A stretch of DNA of 12,496 bases from a candidate division NPL-UPA2 bacterium (GCA_021129695.1 JAJOKU010000006.1:1-12496); one strand, 5' to 3'. Positions 5,736-11,746 are shown, counted from the stretch's first letter. Program-made: numbers and translations. Notes: generated by a model not told the origin, from the letters alone.

Positions 5736-7445
5736 ATGGAAGAAAAAGGGAAAGAGGAGGAGGAAAAGGCTAAGGAGGTAACACATCTTACACATCTTAC
5801 ACGTCTTACGAGTGCTGAAAGCGCGAGTGCTGGAAGCGCGAATACTGGAAGCGAAGGGAGAATGCCCGAGAAGGAAAGCCCTGAGGCGCCTGAAGGGGAG
5901 ATACCTGAGGATATGAGCAAGCTCTATGAGGAGACCTTTAAGCACATCGCTGAAGGAGAGCTGATCAAGGGAAAGATCGTCGGGGTAAGCGACAGGGAAG
6001 CATTGGTTGATGTCGGATTTAAATCCGAAGGAAGCATTCCTTTAAGAGAGTTCGGGAGTTCAGTTGAAGTCGGGGACGAAGTGAGTGTGCTCTTAGAGAA
6101 GGTTGAGGACAAGGAAGGCAGAATAGTTCTCTCCAAGTGGAAGGCGGATCAACTTAAGGCTTGGGAGAAGGTATCGGCTGCCTTTCAGGAAGGCAGAATA
6201 ATTGAGGGAACGATAACTAAGCAAGTTAGGGGTGGATTCGATGTGAATATTGGGGTGGAGGCCTTCCTTCCTGCTTCCCAGGCGACCACTTATTCAACCA
6301 GAAACCTCGGTCAGTTGATTGGACAGAAACTCCCCTTTAAGATCATTAAATTAAATAAGCGCCAGCGCAACGTTGTCGTCTCTCACCGGATAGTTAAGGA
6401 GGAGGAGGAGGAGAGAAACAGAGAAAAGATTCTTTCTGGGTTGGAAAAAGGGCAGTTGCGCAAAGGAAGAGTAAAGAACATCACCGATTTTGGTGCCTTC
6501 ATTGACCTGGGAGGGATAGATGGTCTCCTGCACATAACTGATATGTCCTGGGGACGAGTTTCCCATCCATCCGAGGTCTTGGCCATAGGAGATGAGGTTG
6601 AGGTGGTGGTCCTGGACTTTAAGAAAGAGGAGGGGAAGATTTCCCTTGGCCTTAAGCAGAAGACACCCAATCCTTGGCTGAATGTGGAAGAAAGTTATCC
6701 AGTTGGCTCTAAGGTGAAAGGCAAGGTGGTGAATATTACTTCATACGGGGCCTTTGTTCAGTTAGAGGAGGGAGTGGAGGGTCTGGCCCACATTTCGGAG
6801 ATGTCCTGGACTCGGCGCCTCAATCACCCTTCTGAGGTGGTAGCTATGGGGGACATGGTAGAAGTGGTAGTCTTAAGTATAGACAAGGAGAACCAGAAGA
6901 TCTCCCTGGGGATGAAGCAGGTTGAGCCTAATCCCTGGGAACGGGTGAAGGAGCGCTACCCTGTGGGAACCAGGATAGAAGGTCGCATTCGCAACCTAAC
7001 CGATTATGGGGCATTCATCGAATTGGGGGAGGGAATAGATGGTCTTATCCATGTCTCCGATATGTCCTGGAGCGGGAGAGTTGGCCATCCCTCAGAAATT
7101 GTTAAGAAGGGTGAGAAAGTAGAAGCGGTAGTCTTAGAGGTGGATCCGGAGAATAAGAAGATTTCCCTGGGAATGAAACAGCTCACTTCCGATCCCTGGC
7201 TGACAGTCAGTGAGAAATATAAACCAGAACAGTTGGTTAAGGGCAAAGTCACCAAGCTGACTAACTTCGGGGTCTTCGTTGAACTGGAGAAGGGAATAGA
7301 GGGTTTAGTCCACATCTCTGAGTTATCTAACCTGCCTGTCTCTAAACCGGAAGAGGTAGTTTCCTTGGGACAGGAGGTGACCACTAAGGTAATCAGGGTG
7401 AGCCCGGAGGAGAGGCGGATCCGCTTAAGCCTTAAGGAAGCATAA
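5736..7445 (+). CDS. rpsA: 30S ribosomal protein S1, six S1 domains
   Basis: RNA-binding ribosomal protein that helps mRNA reach the 30S subunit. Six OB-fold S1 domains are visible, approximately at residues 74-135, 153-219, 240-308, 323-395, 410-482 and 499-567. Domains 3-6 carry the typical G-V-NIT-YGAFV-L-GV-GL-HISEMSW and KISLGMKQ motifs; domains 1 and 2 are more divergent, as in other long S1 proteins. At 569 residues it is close to the E. coli form. The first 60 residues are charged and low in complexity, and residues 16-39 come from the largest copy of the mosaic repeat (5781-5853). ATG 5736 has a strong SD, but ATG 5862 (Met43) is a possible older start: an SD-like AAGGAGGT precedes the repeat, and without the repeat it would lie about 10 bases from that ATG. 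The TAA stop shares its last A with the next repeat copy. Confidence 0.95.
   Translation: MEEKGKEEEEKAKEVTHLTHLTRLTSAESASAGSANTGSEGRMPEKESPEAPEGEIPEDMSKLYEETFKHIAEGELIKGKIVGVSDREALVDVGFKSEGSIPLREFGSSVEVGDEVSVLLEKVEDKEGRIVLSKWKADQLKAWEKVSAAFQEGRIIEGTITKQVRGGFDVNIGVEAFLPASQATTYSTRNLGQLIGQKLPFKIIKLNKRQRNVVVSHRIVKEEEEERNREKILSGLEKGQLRKGRVKNITDFGAFIDLGGIDGLLHITDMSWGRVSHPSEVLAIGDEVEVVVLDFKKEEGKISLGLKQKTPNPWLNVEESYPVGSKVKGKVVNITSYGAFVQLEEGVEGLAHISEMSWTRRLNHPSEVVAMGDMVEVVVLSIDKENQKISLGMKQVEPNPWERVKERYPVGTRIEGRIRNLTDYGAFIELGEGIDGLIHVSDMSWSGRVGHPSEIVKKGEKVEAVVLEVDPENKKISLGMKQLTSDPWLTVSEKYKPEQLVKGKVTKLTNFGVFVELEKGIEGLVHISELSNLPVSKPEEVVSLGQEVTTKVIRVSPEERRIRLSLKEA
5781..5853 (+). repeat. Mosaic 9/15 repeat, copy 2 (in rpsA)
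   Basis: The longest copy, 73 bases: three 9-base units (ACACATCTT twice, ACACGTCTT), one A, and three 15-base units (CGAGTGCTGAAAGCG, CGAGTGCTGGAAGCG, CGAATACTGGAAGCG). It encodes residues 16-39 in the same frame as in IspH. The units carry several substitutions, so this copy may be older or may have expanded and diverged. Confidence 0.9.
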
Positions 7446-7484
7446 CACGTCTTACGAGTGCTGGAAGCGCGAGTGCTGGAAGCG
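7445..7484 (+). repeat. Mosaic 9/15 repeat, copy 3 (intergenic)
   Basis: One 9-base unit, one A and two 15-base units (40 bases). It starts on the last base of the rpsA stop codon and ends 7 bases before the stop codon of the convergent kinase gene. It is the only copy outside or away from a gene start. It forms no hairpin, so it is not an obvious terminator for either gene. Confidence 0.9.
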
Positions 7485-7491
7485 AAGGGAT

Positions 7492-8661
7492 TCACTTTCC
7501 AGGTGCGGCCAGGGCGGCTGCCCCCAGGATACCGGCATTTTCAAGCCTTGAGATTTCTATTCTGACATCTCCTGAAGAGACCACACTCTGCATTCCTCTA
7601 TACTTCTTTATCGCTTTTTCCACCAGTCTCTTCCACCTGATTCCCATCTTGCCCGCTATTACTACTATTTCTGGGTCAAAAGCTTGTACGGCATTGCGTA
7701 TCCCCTCGGCAAGAGCATGGGCGGTCTCATCTTCTATCTGAAGGGCTAGTTGATCGCCTTCGTTGGCCGCTATGGCTACATGTCTTGCCTCAATATATTT
7801 GATTTTCTCATCACACGTCTTACGAGTGCTGCAAGCGTCCGATTTAGATTGTATTTGTAGATCTTGTAAAATTAGCTCCTTCTCCACCATGTCTATGATC
7901 TTGGTCTTCTTCCTTTCCTCCAGTATTTTCCTAACCTTCTCTCTGGCTATCTCCCTGACTGCCGTTGCAGAGGCATGGGCCTCCAGGCAATCAGGATGGC
8001 CGCAACTGCACCTTCGGCTTCTTCTTCCTGGCGGCAAGGCTATGGTTATGTGTCCCAACTCAGCTCCTCTGAGCTTGTGTCCGGTAATCTTAGTTGAGGT
8101 TCCTGTCTTGGGATTGGTATGAATTACTCCACCACCCACACCCGTACCCAGAGTATAAATTACCAGATTCCGAGTAGCATCTCCCCAGCCACCGAAGATT
8201 CTTTCCCCATCGGCGGCCGCATTGGCATCGTTATCAACAAAGGTGGGCAGGCCCAATTCTTTCTCAATAATCTTCCCTACTGCCAGGCCTTTGAATCCTG
8301 GCAGGTTATGAGCCTCACCAATGGCTTCATTATAACCATCCCAGGAAGGACAGCCAATTCCAATTCCTTTAAATTGAGACTTCCGCTTCCAGCACTCGCG
8401 CTTCCAGCACTCGTAAGACGTGTAAGACGTGTTGACTTTGCTCTCCCCAATCAACTCCTTTATGGCACTTGTCAACCTCTTCATAAACTGAGCCGGGCCG
8501 GAGCTTGCATCTGTTTCCATCTCTTTCTGATGGATTACTTTACCGGAAGCAGTAACAATTCCCAGTTTGACCGTTGTTGCTCCGATGTCTATGCCAACGC
8601 TTGCAGCACTCGCGCTTCCAGCGCTCGCAAGACGTGTAAGACGTGTAGAATGCTTAGCCAT
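7492..8661 (-). CDS. ROK-family sugar kinase (glucokinase-like)
   Basis: ATP-dependent phosphorylation of a hexose, most likely glucose, in the cytoplasm. Motifs from the ATG at 8661: the ATP phosphate loop VGIDIGATTVKLG (residues 22-34), DNDANAA (143-149) with the catalytic Asp145, LGTGVGGG (171-178), and the ROK zinc site ELGH (His204) with CSCGHPDCLE (Cys218, Cys220, Cys225). At 389 residues it is longer than the usual 300-320. About 41 residues come from three mosaic repeats: residues 6-21, 77-93 and 276-283. A longer frame from 8685 is rejected because that ATG overlaps the -10 box; GAGGG lies 7 bases before ATG 8661. The gene converges with rpsA and is divergent from rph. No repressor helix-turn-helix is present, so it is a kinase and not a ROK regulator. 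The exact sugar is not determined. Confidence 0.9.
   Translation of the reverse strand: MAKHSTRLTRLASAGSASAASVGIDIGATTVKLGIVTASGKVIHQKEMETDASSGPAQFMKRLTSAIKELIGESKVNTSYTSYECWKRECWKRKSQFKGIGIGCPSWDGYNEAIGEAHNLPGFKGLAVGKIIEKELGLPTFVDNDANAAADGERIFGGWGDATRNLVIYTLGTGVGGGVIHTNPKTGTSTKITGHKLRGAELGHITIALPPGRRSRRCSCGHPDCLEAHASATAVREIAREKVRKILEERKKTKIIDMVEKELILQDLQIQSKSDACSTRKTCDEKIKYIEARHVAIAANEGDQLALQIEDETAHALAEGIRNAVQAFDPEIVVIAGKMGIRWKRLVEKAIKKYRGMQSVVSSGDVRIEISRLENAGILGAAALAAPGK
7813..7837 (+). repeat. Mosaic 9/15 repeat, copy 4 (antisense in the ROK kinase)
   Basis: One 9-base unit and one 16-base segment (A plus CGAGTGCTGCAAGCG), 25 bases, on the plus strand while the host gene is on the minus strand. 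It is therefore translated from its complement and contributes residues 276-283, ACSTRKTC. It lies between LILQDLQIQSK and the helix leading to ARHVAIAAN, a likely surface segment. It is the only antisense-translated copy. Confidence 0.85.
8384..8432 (-). repeat. Mosaic 9/15 repeat, copy 5 (middle of the ROK kinase)
   Basis: Two 9-base units, one A and two 15-base units (49 bases) in the same orientation as the kinase gene. It is read in a different frame from the ispH copy and gives [16 protein letters not shown] near residues 78-93, between the first long helix (IKELIGE) and the strand FKGIGIGCPS. In other ROK proteins this junction is a short loop. Confidence 0.88.
8598..8646 (-). repeat. 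Mosaic 9/15 repeat, copy 6 (N-terminus of the ROK kinase)
   Basis: Two 9-base units, one C in place of the usual A, then two 15-base units (49 bases) with a few substitutions. It encodes residues 6-21, [16 protein letters not shown], between the start MAKHS and the nucleotide-binding strand VGIDIG. It therefore extends the N-terminus directly before the phosphate loop. Confidence 0.88.
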
Positions 8662-8683
8662 AAGATAACCCTCACTTACGTCC

Positions 8684-8713
8684 ATTTTACTACCATCAGC
8701 TAGAAGCTGTCAA
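8684..8713 (-). promoter_or_regulatory. Promoter of the ROK kinase gene
   Basis: On the minus strand TTGACA (8713-8708) is followed after 18 bases by TAAAAT (8689-8684). Transcription would begin near 8677, about 16 bases before ATG 8661, leaving room for the GAGGG SD. It is divergent from the rph promoter; the two -35 boxes are about 20 bases apart, so the promoters could interfere or share regulation. Confidence 0.7.
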
Positions 8714-8733
8714 TTCATTTTGCCATTGTGCTA

Positions 8734-8762
8734 TTGACACCTCCTCAAAGAGAAGGTATAAT
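8734..8762 (+). promoter_or_regulatory. Perfect consensus sigma-70 promoter of rph-rdgB
   Basis: TTGACA (8734-8739), a 17-base spacer, and TATAAT (8757-8762) match all 12 consensus positions at ideal spacing. The expected start is near 8769-8770, coinciding with an in-frame ATG at 8770, so a leaderless transcript is possible. This is the strongest promoter match in the window. Confidence 0.85.
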
Positions 8763-8788
8763 TGCCCTGATGGTAAATAAGGAGAAGA

Positions 8789-8813
8789 ACACGTCTTGCG
8801 AGTGCTGGAAGCG
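8789..8813 (+). repeat. Mosaic 9/15 repeat, copy 7 (at the rph start)
   Basis: One 9-base unit and one 16-base segment with G instead of A at the junction (GCGAGTGCTGGAAGCG), 25 bases. It lies between AAGGAG (8779-8784) and ATG 8815. If translation began at ATG 8770 it would be read as TSCECWKR. Its internal GGA is 5 bases before ATG 8815 and might act as a weak SD. Confidence 0.85.
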
Positions 8814-8814
8814 G

Positions 8815-9543
8815 ATGAGACAGGACGGGAGGATGCCTGATAAGATGCGCCCGGTGAAGATTAGCCGGGGGTATCTGCGCTATGCAGAAGGGTCTTCCCT
8901 AATAGAAGTAGGCAATACAAAGGTTGTCTGCAGTGCCACTGTTCAGGAGAAGGTGCCTTCTTTTCTGAAAAATACTGGTGAAGGCTGGGTTACTGCTGAG
9001 TACGGGATGCTTCCCCGCTCTTCAAAAGAACGGATTTTTCGGGAGCGAACAAGAATAAGCGAGCGCACTTACGAGATTCAAAGATTGATCGGAAGGTCCC
9101 TGAGGGCGGTTACCAATTTAAAATCCTTGGGAGAGAGGACGGTCTGGATTGACTGCGATGTTATCCAGGCAGATGGAGGGACCCGAACCGCCGCCATTAC
9201 CGGAGCCTTCATCGCTCTGGTGGAGGCGGCTGATTATTTAAAGAGGGAGAAGAAAATAGAGAGATGGCCAATTGAGGATTTGGTAGCCGCAGTGAGTGTG
9301 GGTATGGTGCAAGGAAGACCCCTTCTTGACCTTTCTTATGAGGAAGATTCCCGCGCCTCTGTAGATATGAATATTGTCATGACCGGGGAAGGAAAATTTG
9401 TTGAAGTTCAGGGGAGCGGGGAGGGGACTTCCTTTTCTAAGGAGGAGATGAATAAACTCCTTACCTTAGGGAAAAAAGGGATAAAAGAATTGCTCAAATT
9501 ACAGAAGGAGGGTTTGGGAAAGTTGGGAGAAGCTTTGTGGTAG
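8815..9543 (+). CDS. rph: Ribonuclease PH
   Basis: Phosphate-dependent 3'-5' exoribonuclease that trims tRNA 3' ends, acting as a hexameric ring in the cytoplasm. From ATG 8815 the protein opens with the family's MRQDGR--D--RPV and has 242 residues, the normal length. Motifs: [20 protein letters not shown] (residues 23-42), the phosphate-binding core [19 protein letters not shown] (113-131) with Arg124, and [17 protein letters not shown] (162-178). Two starts are possible. ATG 8815 fits the family, but its SD (AAGGAG, 8779-8784) is now 30 bases away because a mosaic repeat lies between. ATG 8770 is in frame, would add 15 residues, and coincides with the expected transcription start. The 3' end overlaps rdgB by 7 bases, pointing to a two-gene operon with coupled translation. 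Confidence 0.94.
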   Translation: MRQDGRMPDKMRPVKISRGYLRYAEGSSLIEVGNTKVVCSATVQEKVPSFLKNTGEGWVTAEYGMLPRSSKERIFRERTRISERTYEIQRLIGRSLRAVTNLKSLGERTVWIDCDVIQADGGTRTAAITGAFIALVEAADYLKREKKIERWPIEDLVAAVSVGMVQGRPLLDLSYEEDSRASVDMNIVMTGEGKFVEVQGSGEGTSFSKEEMNKLLTLGKKGIKELLKLQKEGLGKLGEALW

Positions 9544-10139
9544 AAGTGGTCATAGCAAGTAGAAATTATAATAAAGTAAGGGAAATTAAAGAAATATTGA
9601 CACGTCTTACGAGTGCTGGAAGCGGGGGGCTAAATATAAAGCTTCTCTCTCTTAAGAGCTTTCCCGGCCTCCCAAAGATAGAAGAAGATGGAAATAGTTT
9701 TAGGGAGAATGCCCTTAAGAAAGCACAGGAAATCGCAAAGTGGACAGGTAAGCTGACCCTGGCTGAAGATTCGGGAATAGAAGTTGACTATTTGAAAGGC
9801 GCCCCGGGGATTTTCTCGGCCAGGTTTGCTCCCACGGACAGGAAAAGGAACCTGAAACTGTTAAAATTGTTGGAAGGTGTGCCAGCTTCTAAGAGAAAAG
9901 CAAGGTTTCGCTCTTGCGTAGCCCTGGTTAATCCCCAAGGCCAGGCAAAGGTAGTAGAGGGGAGCTGTCGGGGAAGAATCAGTTTTAAGCCCAGGGGCAG
10001 TTATGGATTTGGCTACGACTCCATATTTATAGTTCCCAAATATAATAAGACTTTCGGGGAATTAGGTTATCCTCTTAAGAATAAGATCAGTCACCGGGCA
10101 AGAGCGATCCAAAAAATGGGGAAAATCTTGCGAGGGTGA
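9537..10139 (+). CDS. rdgB: XTP/dITP pyrophosphatase (RdgB/HAM1 family)
   Basis: Hydrolyses XTP, dITP and ITP to monophosphates and pyrophosphate, keeping damaged purines out of DNA and RNA; cytoplasmic. The order is [14 protein letters not shown] (residues 4-17), [10 protein letters not shown] (54-63), [24 protein letters not shown] (75-98) with the catalytic Asp78, GYGFGYD-like [10 protein letters not shown] (155-164), and [11 protein letters not shown] (181-191). The usual DDSG is EDSG here. At 200 residues it is normal in length, although residues 22-29, TRLTSAGS, come from a mosaic repeat lying between the first helix and the next strand. The GTG start at 9537 has GGAG 7 bases upstream and overlaps the last codons of rph. 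The rph-rdgB pair is common in bacteria and supports the call. Confidence 0.94.
   Translation: MVEVVIASRNYNKVREIKEILTRLTSAGSGGLNIKLLSLKSFPGLPKIEEDGNSFRENALKKAQEIAKWTGKLTLAEDSGIEVDYLKGAPGIFSARFAPTDRKRNLKLLKLLEGVPASKRKARFRSCVALVNPQGQAKVVEGSCRGRISFKPRGSYGFGYDSIFIVPKYNKTFGELGYPLKNKISHRARAIQKMGKILRG
9600..9624 (+). repeat. Mosaic 9/15 repeat, copy 8 (in rdgB)
   Basis: One 9-base unit and one 16-base segment (25 bases), sense-oriented, encoding residues 22-29 of RdgB in the same frame as in ispH and rpsA. It follows the helix VREIKEIL and precedes the strand IKLLSL, where relatives have a short loop. Confidence 0.88.
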
Positions 10140-10156
10140 TATTTATGTGCTAACCT

Positions 10157-10175
10157 GGATTACTTAAAGTAATCC
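10157..10175. terminator. Palindrome after rdgB, possible transcript end
   Basis: GGATTACTT (10157-10165) and AAGTAATCC (10167-10175) are perfect inverted repeats around a single A. The hairpin would form with a loop of about five bases. It lies 18 bases after the rdgB stop and may mark the operon end, but there is no U-tract. Confidence 0.35.
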
Positions 10176-10184
10176 ACCTCCCTA

Positions 10185-10219
10185 GCCCCCTTCTTGCTTT
10201 CGCAAGAAAGCAGGGGGGC
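10185..10219. repeat. GC-rich palindrome
   Basis: GCCCCCTTCTTGC is followed by the loop TTTC and GCAAGAA, then GCA and a run of Gs that pairs back with the Cs, leaving a small bulge. It is one of a series of intergenic palindromes between rdgB and tyrS. Confidence 0.5.
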
Positions 10220-10270
10220 AGGGACTTTATCCCGGGAATTCTCCGAATTTCACGGGGCGAAGGGCCGCAT

Positions 10271-10306
10271 CCCCACTGCTTCGCTTTGCGAAGCAAAGCG
10301 GTGGGG
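10271..10306. repeat. Long palindrome, copy 2 of a shared family
   Basis: A 36-base nearly perfect palindrome from CCCCAC to GTGGGG, with one mismatch and two G-T pairs over 18 positions. It matches 406-440 except for one added G. Two copies in different intergenic regions show that it is a dispersed repeat. Confidence 0.75.
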
Positions 10307-10320
10307 AAAGATTGCCCTGA

Positions 10321-10370
10321 GAAATGCAGAGCATTTCCAGGACTTAAGTCCTCGCAATCTTCCAGATTGC
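10321..10370. repeat. Three hairpins in tandem
   Basis: GAAATGC-AGA-GCATTTC (10321-10337), the perfect palindrome AGGACTTAAGTCCT (10339-10352) and GCAATCT-TCC-AGATTGC (10354-10370) follow with one base between each. Two of them have a 7-base-pair stem and a three-base loop. Such a tight series is unlikely by chance. Confidence 0.6.
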
Positions 10371-10422
10371 AGAGGGCGGGGTAGCCCACGCTGCTCCAAT
10401 TTTAAGAAGGGTATGAATAGTG

Positions 10423-10486
10423 GGGGCTAAAGTAAGCCCCGTTAGGTGCTTGCCATCTAACCGGGCTGGCGGGGCATTCTAACGGG
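10423..10486. repeat. Overlapping inverted repeats before tyrS
   Basis: GGGGCT (10423-10428) pairs with AGCCCC (10435-10440). GTTAGGTG (10441-10448) pairs with CATCTAAC (10454-10461) with one G-T pair. The larger pair CCCGTTAG (10438-10445) and CTAACGGG (10479-10486) competes with both. It ends 21 bases before the tyrS ATG. It could be a regulatory leader or a mobile palindrome; none of the known T-box core motifs is present. Confidence 0.45.
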
Positions 10487-10507
10487 ATAAACAGCTTTGG
10501 TGAGGAG

Positions 10508-11734
10508 ATGAAACCCGAAGAACAGGTTGAAGTTATAAAGAGGGGGATAGTTGAGATCATCTCAGAGAAAGAACTGCTGTCCAAACTAAGGAGAGCTCAG
10601 AGAGAGAGGAGGGGACTGAGAGTTAAATTTGGAGCTGACCCTTCTGCCCCCGATATTCACCTCGGGCATACGGTGCCTTTGCGGAAACTCCGCGAGATGC
10701 AAGGTCTGGGCCACGAAATTATCTTCATCATCGGAGACTTTACCGCTCGCATTGGGGACCCCAGCGGCCAGTCTGAGACCAGAAGAGCCCTCAGTGAGGA
10801 GGAGGTTAAGCGCAACAGCGAGACTTACCAGAAGCAGGTATTCAAACTCCTGGATCCATCCAGGACCAGGGTGGTCTATAACAGCCAATGGTGCGGAAGG
10901 CTGAATTTTGCTGATGTCATTAATTTGGCCTCTAAATACACGGTAGCCAGGATGTTAGAGAGGGACGATTTCACTAACCGCTATAAACAGGGCCGTCCCA
11001 TTAGCATCCACGAGTTTCTCTACCCTCTGGTTCAGGCCTATGATTCAGTTATTCTCAAGGCTGATGTTGAGGTAGGGGGGACGGACCAGAAGTTCAACTT
11101 CTTAGTGGCCAGGGATTTTCAGAGAGAATATGAGCAGGAGCCACAGGTAATCGTCACCCTGCCCATGTTAGAGGGAACAGATGGAACTGCGAAAATGAGC
11201 AAGAGCTTGGGAAACTACATCGCCGTCAATGAATCCCCTGGGGAGATATTCGGAAAGATTATGTCCATTTCGGATGAGTTAATGATAAGGTATCTTGAGC
11301 TTCTCACTGATATTTCTCCTGCGGAGCTAAAGAAGACAAAAATGGAGTTAAAGCGGGGGAAGCTTCACCCTCGAGACTTAAAGAGGCAGTTAGCTAAGGA
11401 CTTAGTCTCCACCTACCATGGGGAGAAGGCGGCCCTCGGGGCGCAGAGAGAATTTGAGACTATCTTTAAGGAGGGGGGTCTCCCGGACGCCGTTCCAGAG
11501 GTGAGAATCCCTGGCCGTGAGCTTGAAAGAGGTAGAATCTGGATTGTGAAATTTCTTCTTCTAACTAAAATGGCTGGTACCGGCAACCAGGCCCGACGCC
11601 TCATTAAGCAGGGGGGGGTGAAGATAGACGGTGAGAAGTGCACCGACCCGGGTTTGGATATAGTGGTGAGAGAGAGAATGCTCATTAAAGTTGGCAAACG
11701 CAAATTCGCCAGGGTCTTAATAGATGAGAATTGA
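10508..11734 (+). CDS. tyrS: Tyrosyl-tRNA synthetase
   Basis: Class I aminoacyl-tRNA synthetase that activates tyrosine with ATP and loads it on tRNA-Tyr; cytoplasmic. The Rossmann core carries the HIGH-type signature HLGH (residues 51-54) in [30 protein letters not shown] (76-87), VGGTDQKFN (189-197) in the tyrosine pocket, and KMSKS (229-233). A C-terminal S4-like RNA-binding region is seen from about residue 340 ([19 protein letters not shown]). At 408 residues it has the length of the TyrZ-like group. The start is chosen by the family-like [24 protein letters not shown] abuts the ATG, and GGTG lies 5 bases away, so the SD spacing is odd. aroD follows after 12 bases, so the two probably share a transcript, a logical pairing with the tyrosine pathway genes in the window. 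Confidence 0.96.
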   Translation: MKPEEQVEVIKRGIVEIISEKELLSKLRRAQRERRGLRVKFGADPSAPDIHLGHTVPLRKLREMQGLGHEIIFIIGDFTARIGDPSGQSETRRALSEEEVKRNSETYQKQVFKLLDPSRTRVVYNSQWCGRLNFADVINLASKYTVARMLERDDFTNRYKQGRPISIHEFLYPLVQAYDSVILKADVEVGGTDQKFNFLVARDFQREYEQEPQVIVTLPMLEGTDGTAKMSKSLGNYIAVNESPGEIFGKIMSISDELMIRYLELLTDISPAELKKTKMELKRGKLHPRDLKRQLAKDLVSTYHGEKAALGAQREFETIFKEGGLPDAVPEVRIPGRELERGRIWIVKFLLLTKMAGTGNQARRLIKQGGVKIDGEKCTDPGLDIVVRERMLIKVGKRKFARVLIDEN

Positions 11735-11746
11735 GGGAAAAATAAG

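Larger units (their letters stand above)
10140..10507. other. Palindrome-dense region upstream of tyrS
   Basis: No gene is supported here; open frames on both strands run through inverted repeats. At least seven hairpins lie in a row: 10157-10175, about 10185-10219, 10271-10306, 10321-10337, 10339-10352, 10354-10370 and 10423-10440, followed by an inverted repeat with ends CCCGTTAG (10438-10445) and CTAACGGG (10479-10486). No T-box motif was recognised before tyrS. No T-run follows the hairpins, and no clear promoter for tyrS was found. Confidence 0.55.

Noticed and set aside
4908..5853. Intein or self-splicing intron in ispH or rpsA
   Set aside because: Inserts are 16-24 codons with no splicing motifs and are shared among unrelated genes.
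5535..5945. Long antisense open frame across the ispH-rpsA junction
   Set aside because: It opposes two well-supported genes. Its openness is partly explained by the repeat, which lacks stops in most frames.
8661..8685. Longer kinase start at 8685
   Set aside because: That ATG overlaps the -10 box of the kinase promoter and would not be transcribed. ATG 8661 has a well-spaced GAGGG.
8119..8703. 194-codon open frame on the plus strand within the ROK kinase gene
   Set aside because: A shadow of the kinase gene; the kinase has complete motifs on the other strand, and this frame has none.
4908..9624. CRISPR array or VNTR locus as explanation of the repeat
   Set aside because: Copies are kilobases apart, have no regular spacers and lie in conserved genes; the unit structure is two kinds of short tandem units.
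10140..10507. T-box riboswitch upstream of tyrS
   Set aside because: The conserved T-box sequence and its antiterminator partner were not found, and no terminator with a T-run precedes the gene.
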